Positions 35,859 through 45,458 of a stretch of 64,000 nt of DNA are shown here, piece by piece. The first letter of the stretch is position 1. Each line of letters opens with the position of its first letter. The notes below the pieces were generated by a model, which made no database searches, had not been told where the DNA came from, and saw only the letters and a list, made by a program, of their open reading frames with translations. Origin of the DNA: an uncultured Pseudomonadota bacterium (GTDB lineage Bacteria; Pseudomonadota; Gammaproteobacteria; Ga0077536); the NCBI GenBank assembly GCA_903825645.1, contig CAIKBL010000013.1, forward strand, positions 1-64,000, read 5' to 3'. The position numbers and the translations under genes were made by a program.

Positions 35859-37416
35859 AGTTGATCTCCCAGCCGACGTTATCCCATTTCTTATATTGGC
35901 CATAGAGACCGCTATCGGGGCCTCCACCGTAGCTGTTGTACACGAGATCAGTCGTCAGGAACTGAGAGATCTTGTAGGAGATACGGAGCTTCGACTTGAC
36001 ACCCTGCCACGTGATTTCGGGGCCGCCGAAAACAGGGTAAAGCGTGTAGTTCACAGTGAGTCTGTCGCGTGTGAAAGCAAAGGGGTGGGACAGGTAGAAC
36101 ACCGGAATGAGAGTCCATTGGTTCTCAATCCCGCCGCCGAACCCGTAGCTCAGCGCCGGATTCCAGCCGAAGGTGTAATACAGGGAAGGCTGCATGATGA
36201 AGGTGGTATTCCCCGGCAGGCCGAATTCTGCGGCGATGGCGGCCCGGAAAGTGTCGTGTCTGACGGTCCCGTCCGTGCCCGCATCACCGGCACGCGCCGC
36301 GGCTTGCAGATTGCTGTCGGTGAAACGTACGCCGAGCGTATAGAGCGCTTCTAGGCGAAAGACCGTCGGCACGGCGCCGACCAGTGGGACGTCCGGCAGT
36401 GTCGTTGAATAGTCCGCGGTGACGCCGAAGTGATTGAGCCGATTAACCTGAGGCTGGAATAAAAGGCGGGTGGCTGCGCCCTGACCTTCAGTGCCGATGA
36501 TGCGATCAACTGGATTTTTGTCCCATAGATACGCGTAGATAAAGCCGTAGGTCATGGCGCCGGCTGCACGGTCGAAGCGCATCGCAAATTCCTGGTTATC
36601 CAGATTCCCGGTGTGGGGTCGGCGCCATGGCAACGTGACATCGCCGCCCGGCGCGCTTGGCGTGTACAACGGAGAATACCAGGGTGAGCCAGGTAGGGAC
36701 TGCTGATCCTGCTCGTGACTGATAATGTCCAGCAACTGTAAGGAGCTGTCCCCAAAATGGAGTGTCGTGTTGATCATCCACGCGGGGAGGCGGCGGAGCT
36801 CATAATCTTCGGTCTCGAGCTGCGGACCTTCCCGGCGGTCCATCCCGTTGATGATGTCGATGAACTGGCCATCCATTTTGCCCCAGATGACTTGCTGCTT
36901 ACCGACGATGACATCATATTTTGCCGTCCGATAGCTCACGTAGAGCTCCCGCATAATGCGGTCGGTCGTGTTGTATCGCTCGGCGGTCTCATTGATTCGG
37001 TTGGCGTAGAGGCCTTTAGATTGTTGCCAGTCATACGCGCCGTCGTACATCGCGTGCGTGACCGCTTTGAAGTCTAGGCCGGGGAAAATCGCATAGGATG
37101 TCTTCAACTCCAACAGGTTCTGCAGCTGTGCGAAACGGTAGTCCTGCAGGCCTTTCCCACCATATCCCAATTGCTTGTCGGGATTGATCAGAATGTCGGT
37201 CCACTGCTTTATCCGGCCCTGCACGCTTAAATCGGGAAGGGCGCGCTCCAGTGGTTCACGAAAATACTCGCCGACCGGATTGAAGGTGGCCATGGTGCGG
37301 TCGAAATCGGAGACCACGTTTGAGAATATGTCAGATACATCCGCAAAAGCGATTGGCGGCAATCCTGCCAGGCTAATGAGTGTCATGCTGAGATAAAGAT
37401 GCAGAACTTTGCGCAT
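35848..37416 (-). CDS. DUF1302 outer-membrane beta-barrel protein
   Basis: The 522-residue protein starts at ATG 37416 (MRKVLHLYL) with GGAAG upstream. A signal peptide ends at PPIAFA. The body alternates amphipathic strands, carries the DUF1302 signature YDVIVGKQQVIWGKMDGQ with DIINGMDRREG, and ends in a strand with C-terminal Phe (WEINYAF), the mark of barrel insertion by BAM. The family is linked to uptake or export of hydrophobic molecules; the substrate is unknown. It is the first gene of a tightly overlapping four-gene operon. Confidence 0.9.
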   Translation of the reverse strand: MRKVLHLYLSMTLISLAGLPPIAFADVSDIFSNVVSDFDRTMATFNPVGEYFREPLERALPDLSVQGRIKQWTDILINPDKQLGYGGKGLQDYRFAQLQNLLELKTSYAIFPGLDFKAVTHAMYDGAYDWQQSKGLYANRINETAERYNTTDRIMRELYVSYRTAKYDVIVGKQQVIWGKMDGQFIDIINGMDRREGPQLETEDYELRRLPAWMINTTLHFGDSSLQLLDIISHEQDQQSLPGSPWYSPLYTPSAPGGDVTLPWRRPHTGNLDNQEFAMRFDRAAGAMTYGFIYAYLWDKNPVDRIIGTEGQGAATRLLFQPQVNRLNHFGVTADYSTTLPDVPLVGAVPTVFRLEALYTLGVRFTDSNLQAAARAGDAGTDGTVRHDTFRAAIAAEFGLPGNTTFIMQPSLYYTFGWNPALSYGFGGGIENQWTLIPVFYLSHPFAFTRDRLTVNYTLYPVFGGPEITWQGVKSKLRISYKISQFLTTDLVYNSYGGGPDSGLYGQYKKWDNVGWEINYAF

Positions 37417-37456
37417 CGTGAGCTTCCCGCTGCTAAGTGGCATCCTTTATATGTTA

Positions 37457-37469
37457 CTTGTGATACAAG
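37457..37469. promoter_or_regulatory. inverted repeat in the DUF1302 operon leader
   Basis: CTTGT-GAT-ACAAG is a perfect 5-base-arm palindrome 41 bases upstream of the DUF1302 start, inside an AT-rich region (about 37440-37560) that contrasts with the GC-rich surroundings. It resembles small repressor operators (TetR type), but no regulator gene is adjacent. Confidence 0.4.
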
Positions 37470-37695
37470 ATGCAACTCTATGTTTTAAATGATTTATGTA
37501 GGAAATAGTCAAGAGAGTATAGGAAATTTTACCCCTTAATAAATAGTGAATTTGCGGATTTTTCTGCAATCTGATGGCCAGTCATGGCTTTTTTCTTCCG
37601 CGAAGGCGCTCTCCTGATGGGACTGGTCCGGGGGAGAATCATCCGGACGAGGTTCCCGTTCATCTCTCCAGCAACGACGATTAAGAGGCGAAAAA

Positions 37696-38775
37696 ATGAA
37701 ATTCGGTGCAATGGTGGCCACCCATATTCAGGACTGGCGGTTACTCGTTCTGGCAGATAATCTCGGCTACGACCACGGGTGGGTGCCCGATTCACAAATG
37801 ATTTGGTCGGACTGTTATGCGGTGCTTGCGCTGGCTGCGGTTAACACCTCGCGCATTAAGCTGGGTACCGGGGTCTCAATCGCGCCGACGCGGATTGCCC
37901 CGGTCACCGCACATTCCATCGCCACGATTGCCGCCCTCGCCCCAGGGCGGGTGTTTCTCGGTCTGGGGACTGGCCATACGGCCATGCGCGTGATGGGCAT
38001 GAAACCCATGAAACCCAAAGCGTTCCGGGAATATCTGCGCGTGGTTCGCGGCCTGCTGAGTGGAGAGGAAGTTAGCTATACCTTGGGCGATGAAACTCGG
38101 GATATCCGCTTTCTCCACCTCGACCGGAAGTTTATCGACATCACGCAGCCGATACCTCTCTGGGTCGCAGCTAATGGTCCTGGCGCTTTGCGCGCGACCG
38201 GTGCTTATGGTGACGGACGGATCTCGGCCCTGAACGAGCCGCCGGGGATGATTCGGCAGAGTCTTGACCTCATCGATACGGGGGCTCGCGAAATTGGCCG
38301 CGTTCTGACTTCTGATTTTCACACCGCCGCGCTGAGCTCCGCGGTAGTGCTTGGCCCCGGCGAAAAACTGACCTCTACTCGCGTCATCGATCAATGCGGC
38401 TCTCAGGTCGCAGCGGCGCTTCATTACTGCTGGGAAAACTGGCGCCAGAGTGGCGATGATTCCTCTATACCCCCCGGGGTGCGAAACATTTGGCAAGAAT
38501 ATTGTGATTACGTCGCCAAAATGGAGACGCCCGAGCACAACCGGTATCTGCAGATCCACGAGGGGCATTGTTCCTTCCTGGTGCCCGAAGAGCGACGTTT
38601 CATCACGCCTGAGGCGATCGAAACCTGGATTCTGGCGGGAGAGCCTGCAGTGATCATCGAGCGGCTGCGCGCAGCTGAGAAGGCAGGGCTACGCGAAATT
38701 ACGCTTCTGCCCCCCATGGACCATGCCCGTACCGTGCTCCAGGACTTTGCGACCCACGTCATCGCGCGGTATTAG
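37696..38775 (+). CDS. LLM-class flavin/F420-dependent oxidoreductase
   Basis: The 359-residue luciferase-like protein starts at ATG 37696 with GAGG upstream. It has ADNLGYDHGWVPDSQM, RIKLGTGVSIAPTRIAPVTAHSIATIAAL and GRVFLGLGTGHTAMRVMG, followed by IPLWVAANGPGALRATGAYGDG. This pattern resembles F420-dependent methylenetetrahydromethanopterin reductase-like members, so the cofactor could be FMN or F420. It is divergent from the DUF1302 operon. Substrate unknown. Confidence 0.85.
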   Translation: MKFGAMVATHIQDWRLLVLADNLGYDHGWVPDSQMIWSDCYAVLALAAVNTSRIKLGTGVSIAPTRIAPVTAHSIATIAALAPGRVFLGLGTGHTAMRVMGMKPMKPKAFREYLRVVRGLLSGEEVSYTLGDETRDIRFLHLDRKFIDITQPIPLWVAANGPGALRATGAYGDGRISALNEPPGMIRQSLDLIDTGAREIGRVLTSDFHTAALSSAVVLGPGEKLTSTRVIDQCGSQVAAALHYCWENWRQSGDDSSIPPGVRNIWQEYCDYVAKMETPEHNRYLQIHEGHCSFLVPEERRFITPEAIETWILAGEPAVIIERLRAAEKAGLREITLLPPMDHARTVLQDFATHVIARY

Positions 38776-38839
38776 ATGTCCGACCACACTCGCACGGGTT
38801 CCTGAGAGTGTGGGGCCGCGCCTGAAAAAGAGCCGAAAA

Positions 38840-40582
38840 CTAGTGATGATTGCCGCCGCGTATCAACCGGCCGGGACGGGCTCCGGTCTCGTGCCCGGCC
38901 CGTTGCACCACTACGCCTTTGACATAGGTCGCAACGTAGCCGTCCACCCGTTCGACCAAACGAGGCATGCCGGCAGGGAGGTCATATCGCATCTCCGGTG
39001 TGTGTGCGTGTAGACGCGGGAGATCAATCAAGTTGAGATCGGCCCGTTTCCCGGGCAGTAGTTCACCGCGATCATGGAAACCATAAGCTTTGGCGTTATC
39101 GCTCGTCAGCTTTTTGACGACGAATTCGATGGGCAGGTGGTAGGGATGACCGGCGGGCCAATCACGCGACCACTGCCGCAGCACATATGAGTGAACCCCG
39201 CTGTCACAAACGAAGCGGACATGGGCGCCGGCATCGCTGAGACCGAGGAGGGTTAAAGGATGAAGGAGAAGCTCATGGACCGAGTCCGGGTTGCCTTCGG
39301 CGTATCCCGTCACGGTATACATCAGGAAAGTATGACCCTCTTGTTCGAGCAGGAGATCGTAGGCCACCGCCCAAGGATCGCGCCCCTCGCGTGCGGCGAT
39401 CGCCGCGACGCTCTGCGCCCGATCGGGCGTGTGGTTCAAGCGTTCTCCTGTAAAGAAGGTCTGTGCCCAGAGATTCGGACTTCGATAGAGTAGCGAAAAG
39501 CCGTTGTCGTTCGGATCTTTTTCCGCGAGCAGTGCCGCGCGGACCGCGGGATCACGCAAGCGGGCCAAGCGCTCGGGGAACGACAAATCCTTGATGGCCT
39601 GATAGCTCGGCATGAACCGCCAAGGATGTTCGCCCTCGAAGCAGAACAAGATATTGACCGGGCGTCCGGCCGTCTGCGGGATGAGCGTAACGCCGTTGGC
39701 CGCGGCCTCTTCGCACACCGCCAACTGACGTCGCCACTGCTGGGCATCCGCATTGTGCTGGATGAGGAGAAACATGACCGGACAGTTAGCCACCTCAGCG
39801 ACTCGCCGGATCATCGCCATTTCGCGGTCGAGCCCTTCGACATCCTCACCGGCGACTCCCGCCGTCACGATTTCGACCAATCCATGGCCGGCTGCCCGCA
39901 CCGCGCGTCCGAGCGCCACGAGCTCTTCTTCCTCTGCGAAGGTGCCAGGTACTGGCTCTCCGTCCACCGCAATGTGTACCGAGGTCCGTGAACTCGAGAA
40001 TCCGACTGCGCCAGCCCGCAGGGCTTCTTCCGTCAGCGCCGCCATTTTCGCAATATCCTCCCCGGTCGCGCGTTCGTTGCGGGCGCCTCGTTCACCCATC
40101 ACATATGCCCGCAATGCGCCGTGGGTGACCTGTGCGGCGATATCAATGGAGCGCGGAACGGAGGCCAACGCGTCCAGGTACTCTGGGAAGCTTTCCCAAT
40201 TCCAGGGCAGGCCGGCGGCGAGAGACTTGCCGGGAATATCTTCCACGCCTTCCATCAGTCCGATGAGCCATTCATGGCGATCGGGTCGTGCAGGTGCAAA
40301 GCCGACGCCGCAGTTTCCCATGACGACGGTCGTGACGCCGTGCCAGAGCGATTGGGCAAGAACGGGATCCCAGGTCACCTGGCCATCGTAATGCGTATGT
40401 ATATCGACCCAGCCCGGGGTCACGAGCAACCCCTCGGCATCGACAGTCTCTCGAGCGTCGCCAAGATCGTGGCCGATGGCCACGATGACACCATTCGACA
40501 GCGCAATGTCTGCCACGCGGGGGGCAGCTCCGGTGCCATCAACAACAGTACCGCCGATGATCAACGTATCAAACTGGGGCAT
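38840..40582 (-). CDS. amidohydrolase, N-acyl-D-amino-acid deacylase family
   Basis: The 580-residue metal-dependent hydrolase has DTLIIGGTVVDGTGAAPRVADI, the metal-binding VDIHTHYDGQVTWDP, NCGVGFAP, and the later LGLSDAGAHVRFVCDSGVHSY with a metal-ligand Asp, then GELLPGKRADLNLIDL. This fits D-aminoacylase / dihydroorotase-type enzymes that hydrolyse amide bonds, though many members have unknown substrates. AGGAG precedes the ATG. It sits alone between a luciferase-like gene and an SDR. Confidence 0.87.
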   Translation of the reverse strand: MPQFDTLIIGGTVVDGTGAAPRVADIALSNGVIVAIGHDLGDARETVDAEGLLVTPGWVDIHTHYDGQVTWDPVLAQSLWHGVTTVVMGNCGVGFAPARPDRHEWLIGLMEGVEDIPGKSLAAGLPWNWESFPEYLDALASVPRSIDIAAQVTHGALRAYVMGERGARNERATGEDIAKMAALTEEALRAGAVGFSSSRTSVHIAVDGEPVPGTFAEEEELVALGRAVRAAGHGLVEIVTAGVAGEDVEGLDREMAMIRRVAEVANCPVMFLLIQHNADAQQWRRQLAVCEEAAANGVTLIPQTAGRPVNILFCFEGEHPWRFMPSYQAIKDLSFPERLARLRDPAVRAALLAEKDPNDNGFSLLYRSPNLWAQTFFTGERLNHTPDRAQSVAAIAAREGRDPWAVAYDLLLEQEGHTFLMYTVTGYAEGNPDSVHELLLHPLTLLGLSDAGAHVRFVCDSGVHSYVLRQWSRDWPAGHPYHLPIEFVVKKLTSDNAKAYGFHDRGELLPGKRADLNLIDLPRLHAHTPEMRYDLPAGMPRLVERVDGYVATYVKGVVVQRAGHETGARPGRLIRGGNHH

Positions 40583-40770
40583 GGGACTCTCCTGCTATGC
40601 GTTAGGCGAGGGTGAAGTGGCTGCCCCTGAGTCTGCCGGATGTTGCAGTGCGTAGGAAAGCGGCGCCCCATCGGGGCTCTTAGCCCCCCAAGGGTGGAAA
40701 AAGGGCGCGGACGGATTAGACTTTCGCTTTTGCCGCTTATGTTAGACCCAACCGATAAAGGAAATTTCCA

Positions 40771-41679
40771 ATGATGTTGCAAGGTAAAGTCGTGCTCGTG
40801 ACGGGCGCGGGTCGTGGTGTTGGCCGGGCTATCGCCATCGAGGCGGCGCGTGAAGGTGCGGCCGTGGCGGTCAACGACCTTGGGGTCGCCCTCGATGGGC
40901 AGGGTCAGGATGCGGGTCCGGCGCAAGAAGTCGTTCGTGAAATTGAAGCCATGGGCGGGCGGGCGATCGCCCTGACCAAGAGTGTTGCATCCTGGAATGA
41001 TGCACACGAAATGATTGAAGAGACCGTTGATCGGCTCGGTGGCATCGATGCCGTGGTCAATAATGCCGGCAACTTACGTGACGTTATTTTCCACAAGATG
41101 ACGGAAGACGATTTTCATGCCGTCATCAATGTGCATCTCGTCGGCACCTTCAACATGAGTCGGGCAGCTGCCACACACTTCAAAAATCAGAACGGTGGCG
41201 CGTTCGTCCACATGACTTCCACGTCAGGTCTGATTGGCAATTTTGGACAAGCGAACTATTCGGCTGCCAAGCTCGGCATCGTCGGTCTTTCGAAGTCGAT
41301 TGCTCTGGACATGCAACGCTTCGGGGTGCGTTCGAACTGTATCGCGCCTTTTGCTTGGACGCGTATGGTCAGTTCTATTCCGATCACGGGGGTCGAACAG
41401 GCACAGCGCGTGGAGCGCCTGAAACAACTGGTGCCGGAAAAAGTAGCCCCTTGCGCGGTCGCCCTGTTGTCAGACGCAGCGGCTGGCGTCAATGGACAGA
41501 TTTTTGGCGTCCGCAACAATGAAATTTTCCTGTTTTCGCAGAATCGCCCGTTCAAGACCGCACATACTTCGGACGGCTGGACGCCCGCCTCTATTGCCGA
41601 ACGCGTTTTTGCCCAGTTTCAGCACGATTTTTATCCGCTGCTTCGTTCAGGGGACATCTTTTGCTGGGATCCCGTCTGA
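40771..41679 (+). CDS. short-chain dehydrogenase/reductase, MFE-2 (hydroxyacyl-CoA) type
   Basis: The 302-residue SDR has TGAGRGVGRAIAIEAAREGAAVAVNDLGV with an Asp favouring NAD, VVNNAGNLRD, and TSTSGLIGNFGQANYSAAKLG (Ser, Tyr-x-x-x-Lys). The long insertion after the first strands and the C-terminal extension resemble the 3-hydroxyacyl-CoA dehydrogenase part of multifunctional enzyme 2. AAAGGAAA precedes the ATG. It is monocistronic and close to other beta-oxidation genes. Substrate inferred only. Confidence 0.86.
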   Translation: MMLQGKVVLVTGAGRGVGRAIAIEAAREGAAVAVNDLGVALDGQGQDAGPAQEVVREIEAMGGRAIALTKSVASWNDAHEMIEETVDRLGGIDAVVNNAGNLRDVIFHKMTEDDFHAVINVHLVGTFNMSRAAATHFKNQNGGAFVHMTSTSGLIGNFGQANYSAAKLGIVGLSKSIALDMQRFGVRSNCIAPFAWTRMVSSIPITGVEQAQRVERLKQLVPEKVAPCAVALLSDAAAGVNGQIFGVRNNEIFLFSQNRPFKTAHTSDGWTPASIAERVFAQFQHDFYPLLRSGDIFCWDPV

Positions 41680-41791
41680 GCCGCGCGCACCACCACGGTT
41701 GTTTCGCGAAAGGTCTGTAGTGAGGTTGGCGGGTATGCCCATACCCGCCGGTTTTGCTTGAGATTGAGCGACACTGATTAAGGCAACGCCT

Positions 41792-42706
41792 TCAGTTTGC
41801 ACGGAACATGGGCAAAACCTCTTTCGCAAGCAGCGCTTCATTAGCGGCCAAATAGTCGGCGGGGCATGCAGAGGATAAGAAAATAGTCCGCGCGCCGGCA
41901 TCGATGTATTGCTGGATACGGGCCCGGCAATCTGCTGGGTTGCCCATGATGACGTACTTATCCGCGAGTGGCGAAAAATCCTGCGCGTATTGTTTGCTGA
42001 GTCGCGCGATGGCCATGGCGATCGCGTCTTCGCGGTTCGGGTGGCAGCAGGTAAACGCAAAAATAGCGGGTTTTACTGCCGCCGCGCCACGGCCCGCGGC
42101 GGTAGACCACTGCGTAATTTTCTCAATCGACGCATGCAGCATCTCTGGGGTGTACATGTAGGGCATCCAGCCATCCCCGTACCGCGCCGCCCGCTTCATG
42201 GCAGCGTCCTTACGACCGGAAATCCAGATAGGCAGTGGCCGCTGCAGGGGTGCCGGCTCGATGGACACATCGTGCAACGTGTTAAAGCGCCCCTCGAAAC
42301 TTACTTTTTGTTCGGTCCATAACCGACGGATTACCGCAAGGGCCTCATTCGTGCGCGGACCCCGCTCGCGGAGCGGAACGCCGCAGGCTTCGAACTCACG
42401 CGGCATTTCGCCACCCACCCCCACCCCCATGTGGTAGCGTCCATTCGAGGCCACGTCCAGTGTGGCGGCTAGCTTCGCCGCCAGTGTCGCCGGGTAGAGC
42501 GGGAGCAACACGATAGCCGAGATGAGCTTAATGGTGCGCGTGGCGCCCGCGGCGACGCTGAGCGAAATAAAACTGTTTGAAGTCGGCCCGTGAAAGCTCA
42601 CATGCTCTCCGCACCCGACATAATCGTAACCCAGACCTTCGAGTCGTACCGCGTTGCCGGCCACATTGTCGAGTCCAGTGATGGACATTCCGAATTCTAT
42701 TTGCAT
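41792..42706 (-). CDS. LLM-class flavin/F420-dependent oxidoreductase
   Basis: The 304-residue luciferase-like protein starts at ATG 42706 (MQIEFGMSITGLDN). It has LGYDYVGCGEHVSFHGPTSN, IKLISAIVLLPLYPATLAAKLAATLDVASNGRYHMGVGVGG and IWISGRKDAAMKRAARYGDGW, matching the group annotated as probable F420-dependent oxidoreductases. It is the third such enzyme in 29 kb. Divergent from the ABC importer genes. Substrate unknown. Confidence 0.83.
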   Translation of the reverse strand: MQIEFGMSITGLDNVAGNAVRLEGLGYDYVGCGEHVSFHGPTSNSFISLSVAAGATRTIKLISAIVLLPLYPATLAAKLAATLDVASNGRYHMGVGVGGEMPREFEACGVPLRERGPRTNEALAVIRRLWTEQKVSFEGRFNTLHDVSIEPAPLQRPLPIWISGRKDAAMKRAARYGDGWMPYMYTPEMLHASIEKITQWSTAAGRGAAAVKPAIFAFTCCHPNREDAIAMAIARLSKQYAQDFSPLADKYVIMGNPADCRARIQQYIDAGARTIFLSSACPADYLAANEALLAKEVLPMFRAN

Positions 42707-42823
42707 GATCAACGGTCTCCTAAATGGGGATGCCTGGGTGATAGGCGTCGCACGCGCACGCGGCTTTAAGTTGAAGTCGCGGGGGATCGTCCGGGATAAT
42801 CATCCTCCCTACCGGAGTCTCGC

Positions 42824-43867
42824 ATGCCATTTCGTCCCTTCACGCTATCACGTTTGATTCTCGCGCTCCTGCGCCTGCTCTGTCTAACGGCGTCGCTGCG
42901 GGCCGTCGCGGCCCCCCCGCTCATCGAGCAGCCCGAACTGACTCTTGCGGTCGGCGGTAAAGCCCTGCTGTACTACCTACCCCTGACGATTGCCGAGCAG
43001 TTAGGATATTTCACCGAGGCCGGTCTCAAGGTTCAGATCGTTGATTTTCCCGGTGGGGCGAAGTCCCTGCAGGCACTTATCGGCGGTAGTGCAGACTTCG
43101 CCGTAGGCTCCTTCGAGCATGTCGTACACATGCAGGCAAGAGGCCAAGCGGTTGAGGCGATTGTGCTTTTGGCCCGTTACCCGGCGCTAGTCCTCGCGCT
43201 GAGACCCGATTTCGCGGCGCAATATCATTCGCCGGCGGATCTGCGACATCACCGTGTAGGGATTTCAGCGCCTGGCTCATCCACCCAGCTTTTCCTCAAC
43301 AACCTGCTCGCCGGCGCTGGGGTAGCGGTCGAGGATGTCCCCGTCATCGGGGTCGGTGGGGGCGCTGGTGCGGTCGCGGCCATGCGCCAAGGTGCTGTCG
43401 ATGCCATTGTGCAGGCAGATCCCGTCATTCAACAACTTGAAAGCACGAAAGACGCGGTGGTGGTGCTCGATACGCGGACCCTCGCCGGCGCGCAGGCCGT
43501 CTATGGTGGGGCGTATCACGCCGCTTGCCTCTATGCGAAGAAATCTTTTCTTGACAGTCACCCGGGTACCGCCACGGCCATCGCCGGCGCGCAAATCCGG
43601 GCGTTGCGTTGGCTAGCGCAGGCTAGCCTTGCTCAAATTACTGCGGTCGTCCCCGTCCCCTATCAAGGGGCTGACCCTGCGGGTTATCGCGCTGCGCTTT
43701 CAAAAAACCGAGAGACTTGGTCGCCTGACGGAATGGTGGATGTCGCCGGTGCGCAACGCGTCGCGCAGACGCTGGCGGCCTCGGAGCCCTTTGTACGCGA
43801 CGCACATCTGAAGCCGGAAAAACTGATGAACAATCATTTTGGAGATGCGGCGCGGATAGCGCCGTGA
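42824..43867 (+). CDS. ABC transporter substrate-binding protein, NitT/TauT type
   Basis: The 347-residue protein has a signal peptide (LILALLRLLCLTASLRAVAA) and the SsuA/TauA/THI5-like fold: LTIAEQLGYFTEAGLKVQIVDFPGG, ALIGGSADFAVGSFEHVV, and a second lobe starting DLRHHRVGISAPGSST. It delivers a small organic anion or sulfonate/pyrimidine-like ligand to the permease. CGGAG is eight bases before the ATG. Its stop overlaps the GTG of the ATPase gene. Ligand not assignable. Confidence 0.9.
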   Translation: MPFRPFTLSRLILALLRLLCLTASLRAVAAPPLIEQPELTLAVGGKALLYYLPLTIAEQLGYFTEAGLKVQIVDFPGGAKSLQALIGGSADFAVGSFEHVVHMQARGQAVEAIVLLARYPALVLALRPDFAAQYHSPADLRHHRVGISAPGSSTQLFLNNLLAGAGVAVEDVPVIGVGGGAGAVAAMRQGAVDAIVQADPVIQQLESTKDAVVVLDTRTLAGAQAVYGGAYHAACLYAKKSFLDSHPGTATAIAGAQIRALRWLAQASLAQITAVVPVPYQGADPAGYRAALSKNRETWSPDGMVDVAGAQRVAQTLAASEPFVRDAHLKPEKLMNNHFGDAARIAP

Positions 43868-44679
43868 GCGCACTGTTACCGTCAATACCCGCCATCGCGC
43901 TCGTGGGGGTCGAGGTTAGCTTTCAGTCGGCAGCGCGCACAGTGACCGTACTCTCCGGCCTAACCCTGACGGTGGCGCCGGGTGAGTTTGTGTGTGTCGT
44001 TGGCCCAACCGGTTGCGGCAAGTCCACGATCTTGAACGTCGTGGCGGGTCTTCTCAGCCCGGATGCGGGAGAAGTCAACATTTTCGGCGCGCCCCTCCAG
44101 GGGGTCAATCGCGCAGCCGGTTATTTGTTTCAGGCGGACACGCTCCTGCCCTGGCGGAATGCACGAGATAATGTTGCCATTGGGTTGCTATTCAGGGGGC
44201 TGTCTCCACGGGCAGCGGCGGAGGAGGCCGAGCGCTGGTTGGCGCGCGTTGGTCTAGCCGACGCGGCCAGCCGCTATCCCCATCAGCTTTCAGGAGGGAT
44301 GAAAAAACGGGTCGCACTCGCACAGGTATTAGCTCTCGATCCCAAAATTTTATTGATGGATGAGCCTTTCTCCGCGCTTGATGTCCAGACGCGACACCTG
44401 ATGGAGAACGAGCTGTTGAGCCTGTGGTCAACGATGCAAAAATCGGTCATTTTCATTACGCACGATTTGGAGGAAGCCATTGCACTGGGCGATCGCGTGA
44501 TCGTGATGTCGGCCGGGCCAGCGAGCCATGCCGTGGCAGATTATCGTGTCAACCTCCCGCGCCCTCGTGACGTTGAAGAAATTCGTATGACGTCTGATTT
44601 TGTTGAGCTGCAACGAAAAATATGGCTTCAGCTCCGCCACGAGGTCCGCCAGCGTCAGGACGCTTCTGATGCAGCGTGA
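43864..44679 (+). CDS. ABC transporter ATP-binding protein, NitT/TauT type
   Basis: The 271-residue ATPase has Walker A GPTGCGKST, Q-loop FQADTLLPWRN, signature LSGGMKKRVALAQ, Walker B ILLMDEPFSALD and switch His ITHDLEEA. It powers the importer. Starts at GTG 43864, overlapping the binding-protein stop; its own end overlaps the permease gene by 11 bases. Confidence 0.93.
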   Translation: MSALLPSIPAIALVGVEVSFQSAARTVTVLSGLTLTVAPGEFVCVVGPTGCGKSTILNVVAGLLSPDAGEVNIFGAPLQGVNRAAGYLFQADTLLPWRNARDNVAIGLLFRGLSPRAAAEEAERWLARVGLADAASRYPHQLSGGMKKRVALAQVLALDPKILLMDEPFSALDVQTRHLMENELLSLWSTMQKSVIFITHDLEEAIALGDRVIVMSAGPASHAVADYRVNLPRPRDVEEIRMTSDFVELQRKIWLQLRHEVRQRQDASDAA

Positions 44680-45457
44680 CAGGCGAAAACCTCGTCGTCT
44701 TTGGCCTTACCAGCTCTTGCTTTTCGGGAGTCTAATAGGACTCTGGTACGGATTGACAGAATACGAATTATTGCCGTCATTTTTTTTCGGAAAACCGGTC
44801 CTCGTGGTGACGCAGCTCTACCATTGGATTTCCTCGGGTTCGGTATTTCGCCACTTGGGCGTAACGATCCTTGAAACCTTGATCGCCTTTAGTAGCGGAA
44901 CACTGCTTGGCGTTGGTTTCGGTATGTGGTTGGGCTTAAGCCCACTCGCGGCAGCGCTTACCGATCCCTACATCAAAGCGATGAATGCCATGCCCCGTGT
45001 TGTGCTGGCGCCGATTTTTGCCCTCTGGTTCGGGCTGGGGATTTGGTCGAAGGTCGCGCTGGGGATCACGTTGGTATTTTTTAGCGTGTTCTTCAACGTC
45101 TATCAAGGAATCAAAGAGGTTAATCCGATCCTCCTCGCCAACGCCCGAATGCTGGGTGCGTCCTCGCACAATTTGATTAGGCATATTTACTGGCCTGCTG
45201 CCCTGAGTTGGGTTTTTTCCAGCCTCCATACGTCGGTTGGGATGGCCTTTGTCGGTGCCGTCGTGGGCGAATATCTCGGCTCGGCGCAAGGTCTTGGATA
45301 CCTCATTCTTCAGGCCGAGGGTGTTTTCGATATCAATGCAGTGATCGCTGGCATGGTCATTCTGACTCTCTGCGCATTGCTCCTCGATACGGGGGTGACC
45401 CTGCTTGAGCGTCGGCTGCTCTTCTGGCGCATCGACAGCGCCCCCGAGCCGCGTTGA
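44669..45457 (+). CDS. ABC transporter permease, NitT/TauT type
   Basis: The 262-residue permease starts at ATG 44669, inside the end of the ATPase gene; the open frame upstream is that gene's complement. Six hydrophobic segments are visible, with the cytoplasmic EAA-type loop KEVNPILLANARMLGASSHN contacting the ATPase. It completes an SBP-ATPase-permease operon (42824-45457). Confidence 0.91.
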   Translation: MQRDRRKPRRLWPYQLLLFGSLIGLWYGLTEYELLPSFFFGKPVLVVTQLYHWISSGSVFRHLGVTILETLIAFSSGTLLGVGFGMWLGLSPLAAALTDPYIKAMNAMPRVVLAPIFALWFGLGIWSKVALGITLVFFSVFFNVYQGIKEVNPILLANARMLGASSHNLIRHIYWPAALSWVFSSLHTSVGMAFVGAVVGEYLGSAQGLGYLILQAEGVFDINAVIAGMVILTLCALLLDTGVTLLERRLLFWRIDSAPEPR

Positions 45458-45458
45458 A

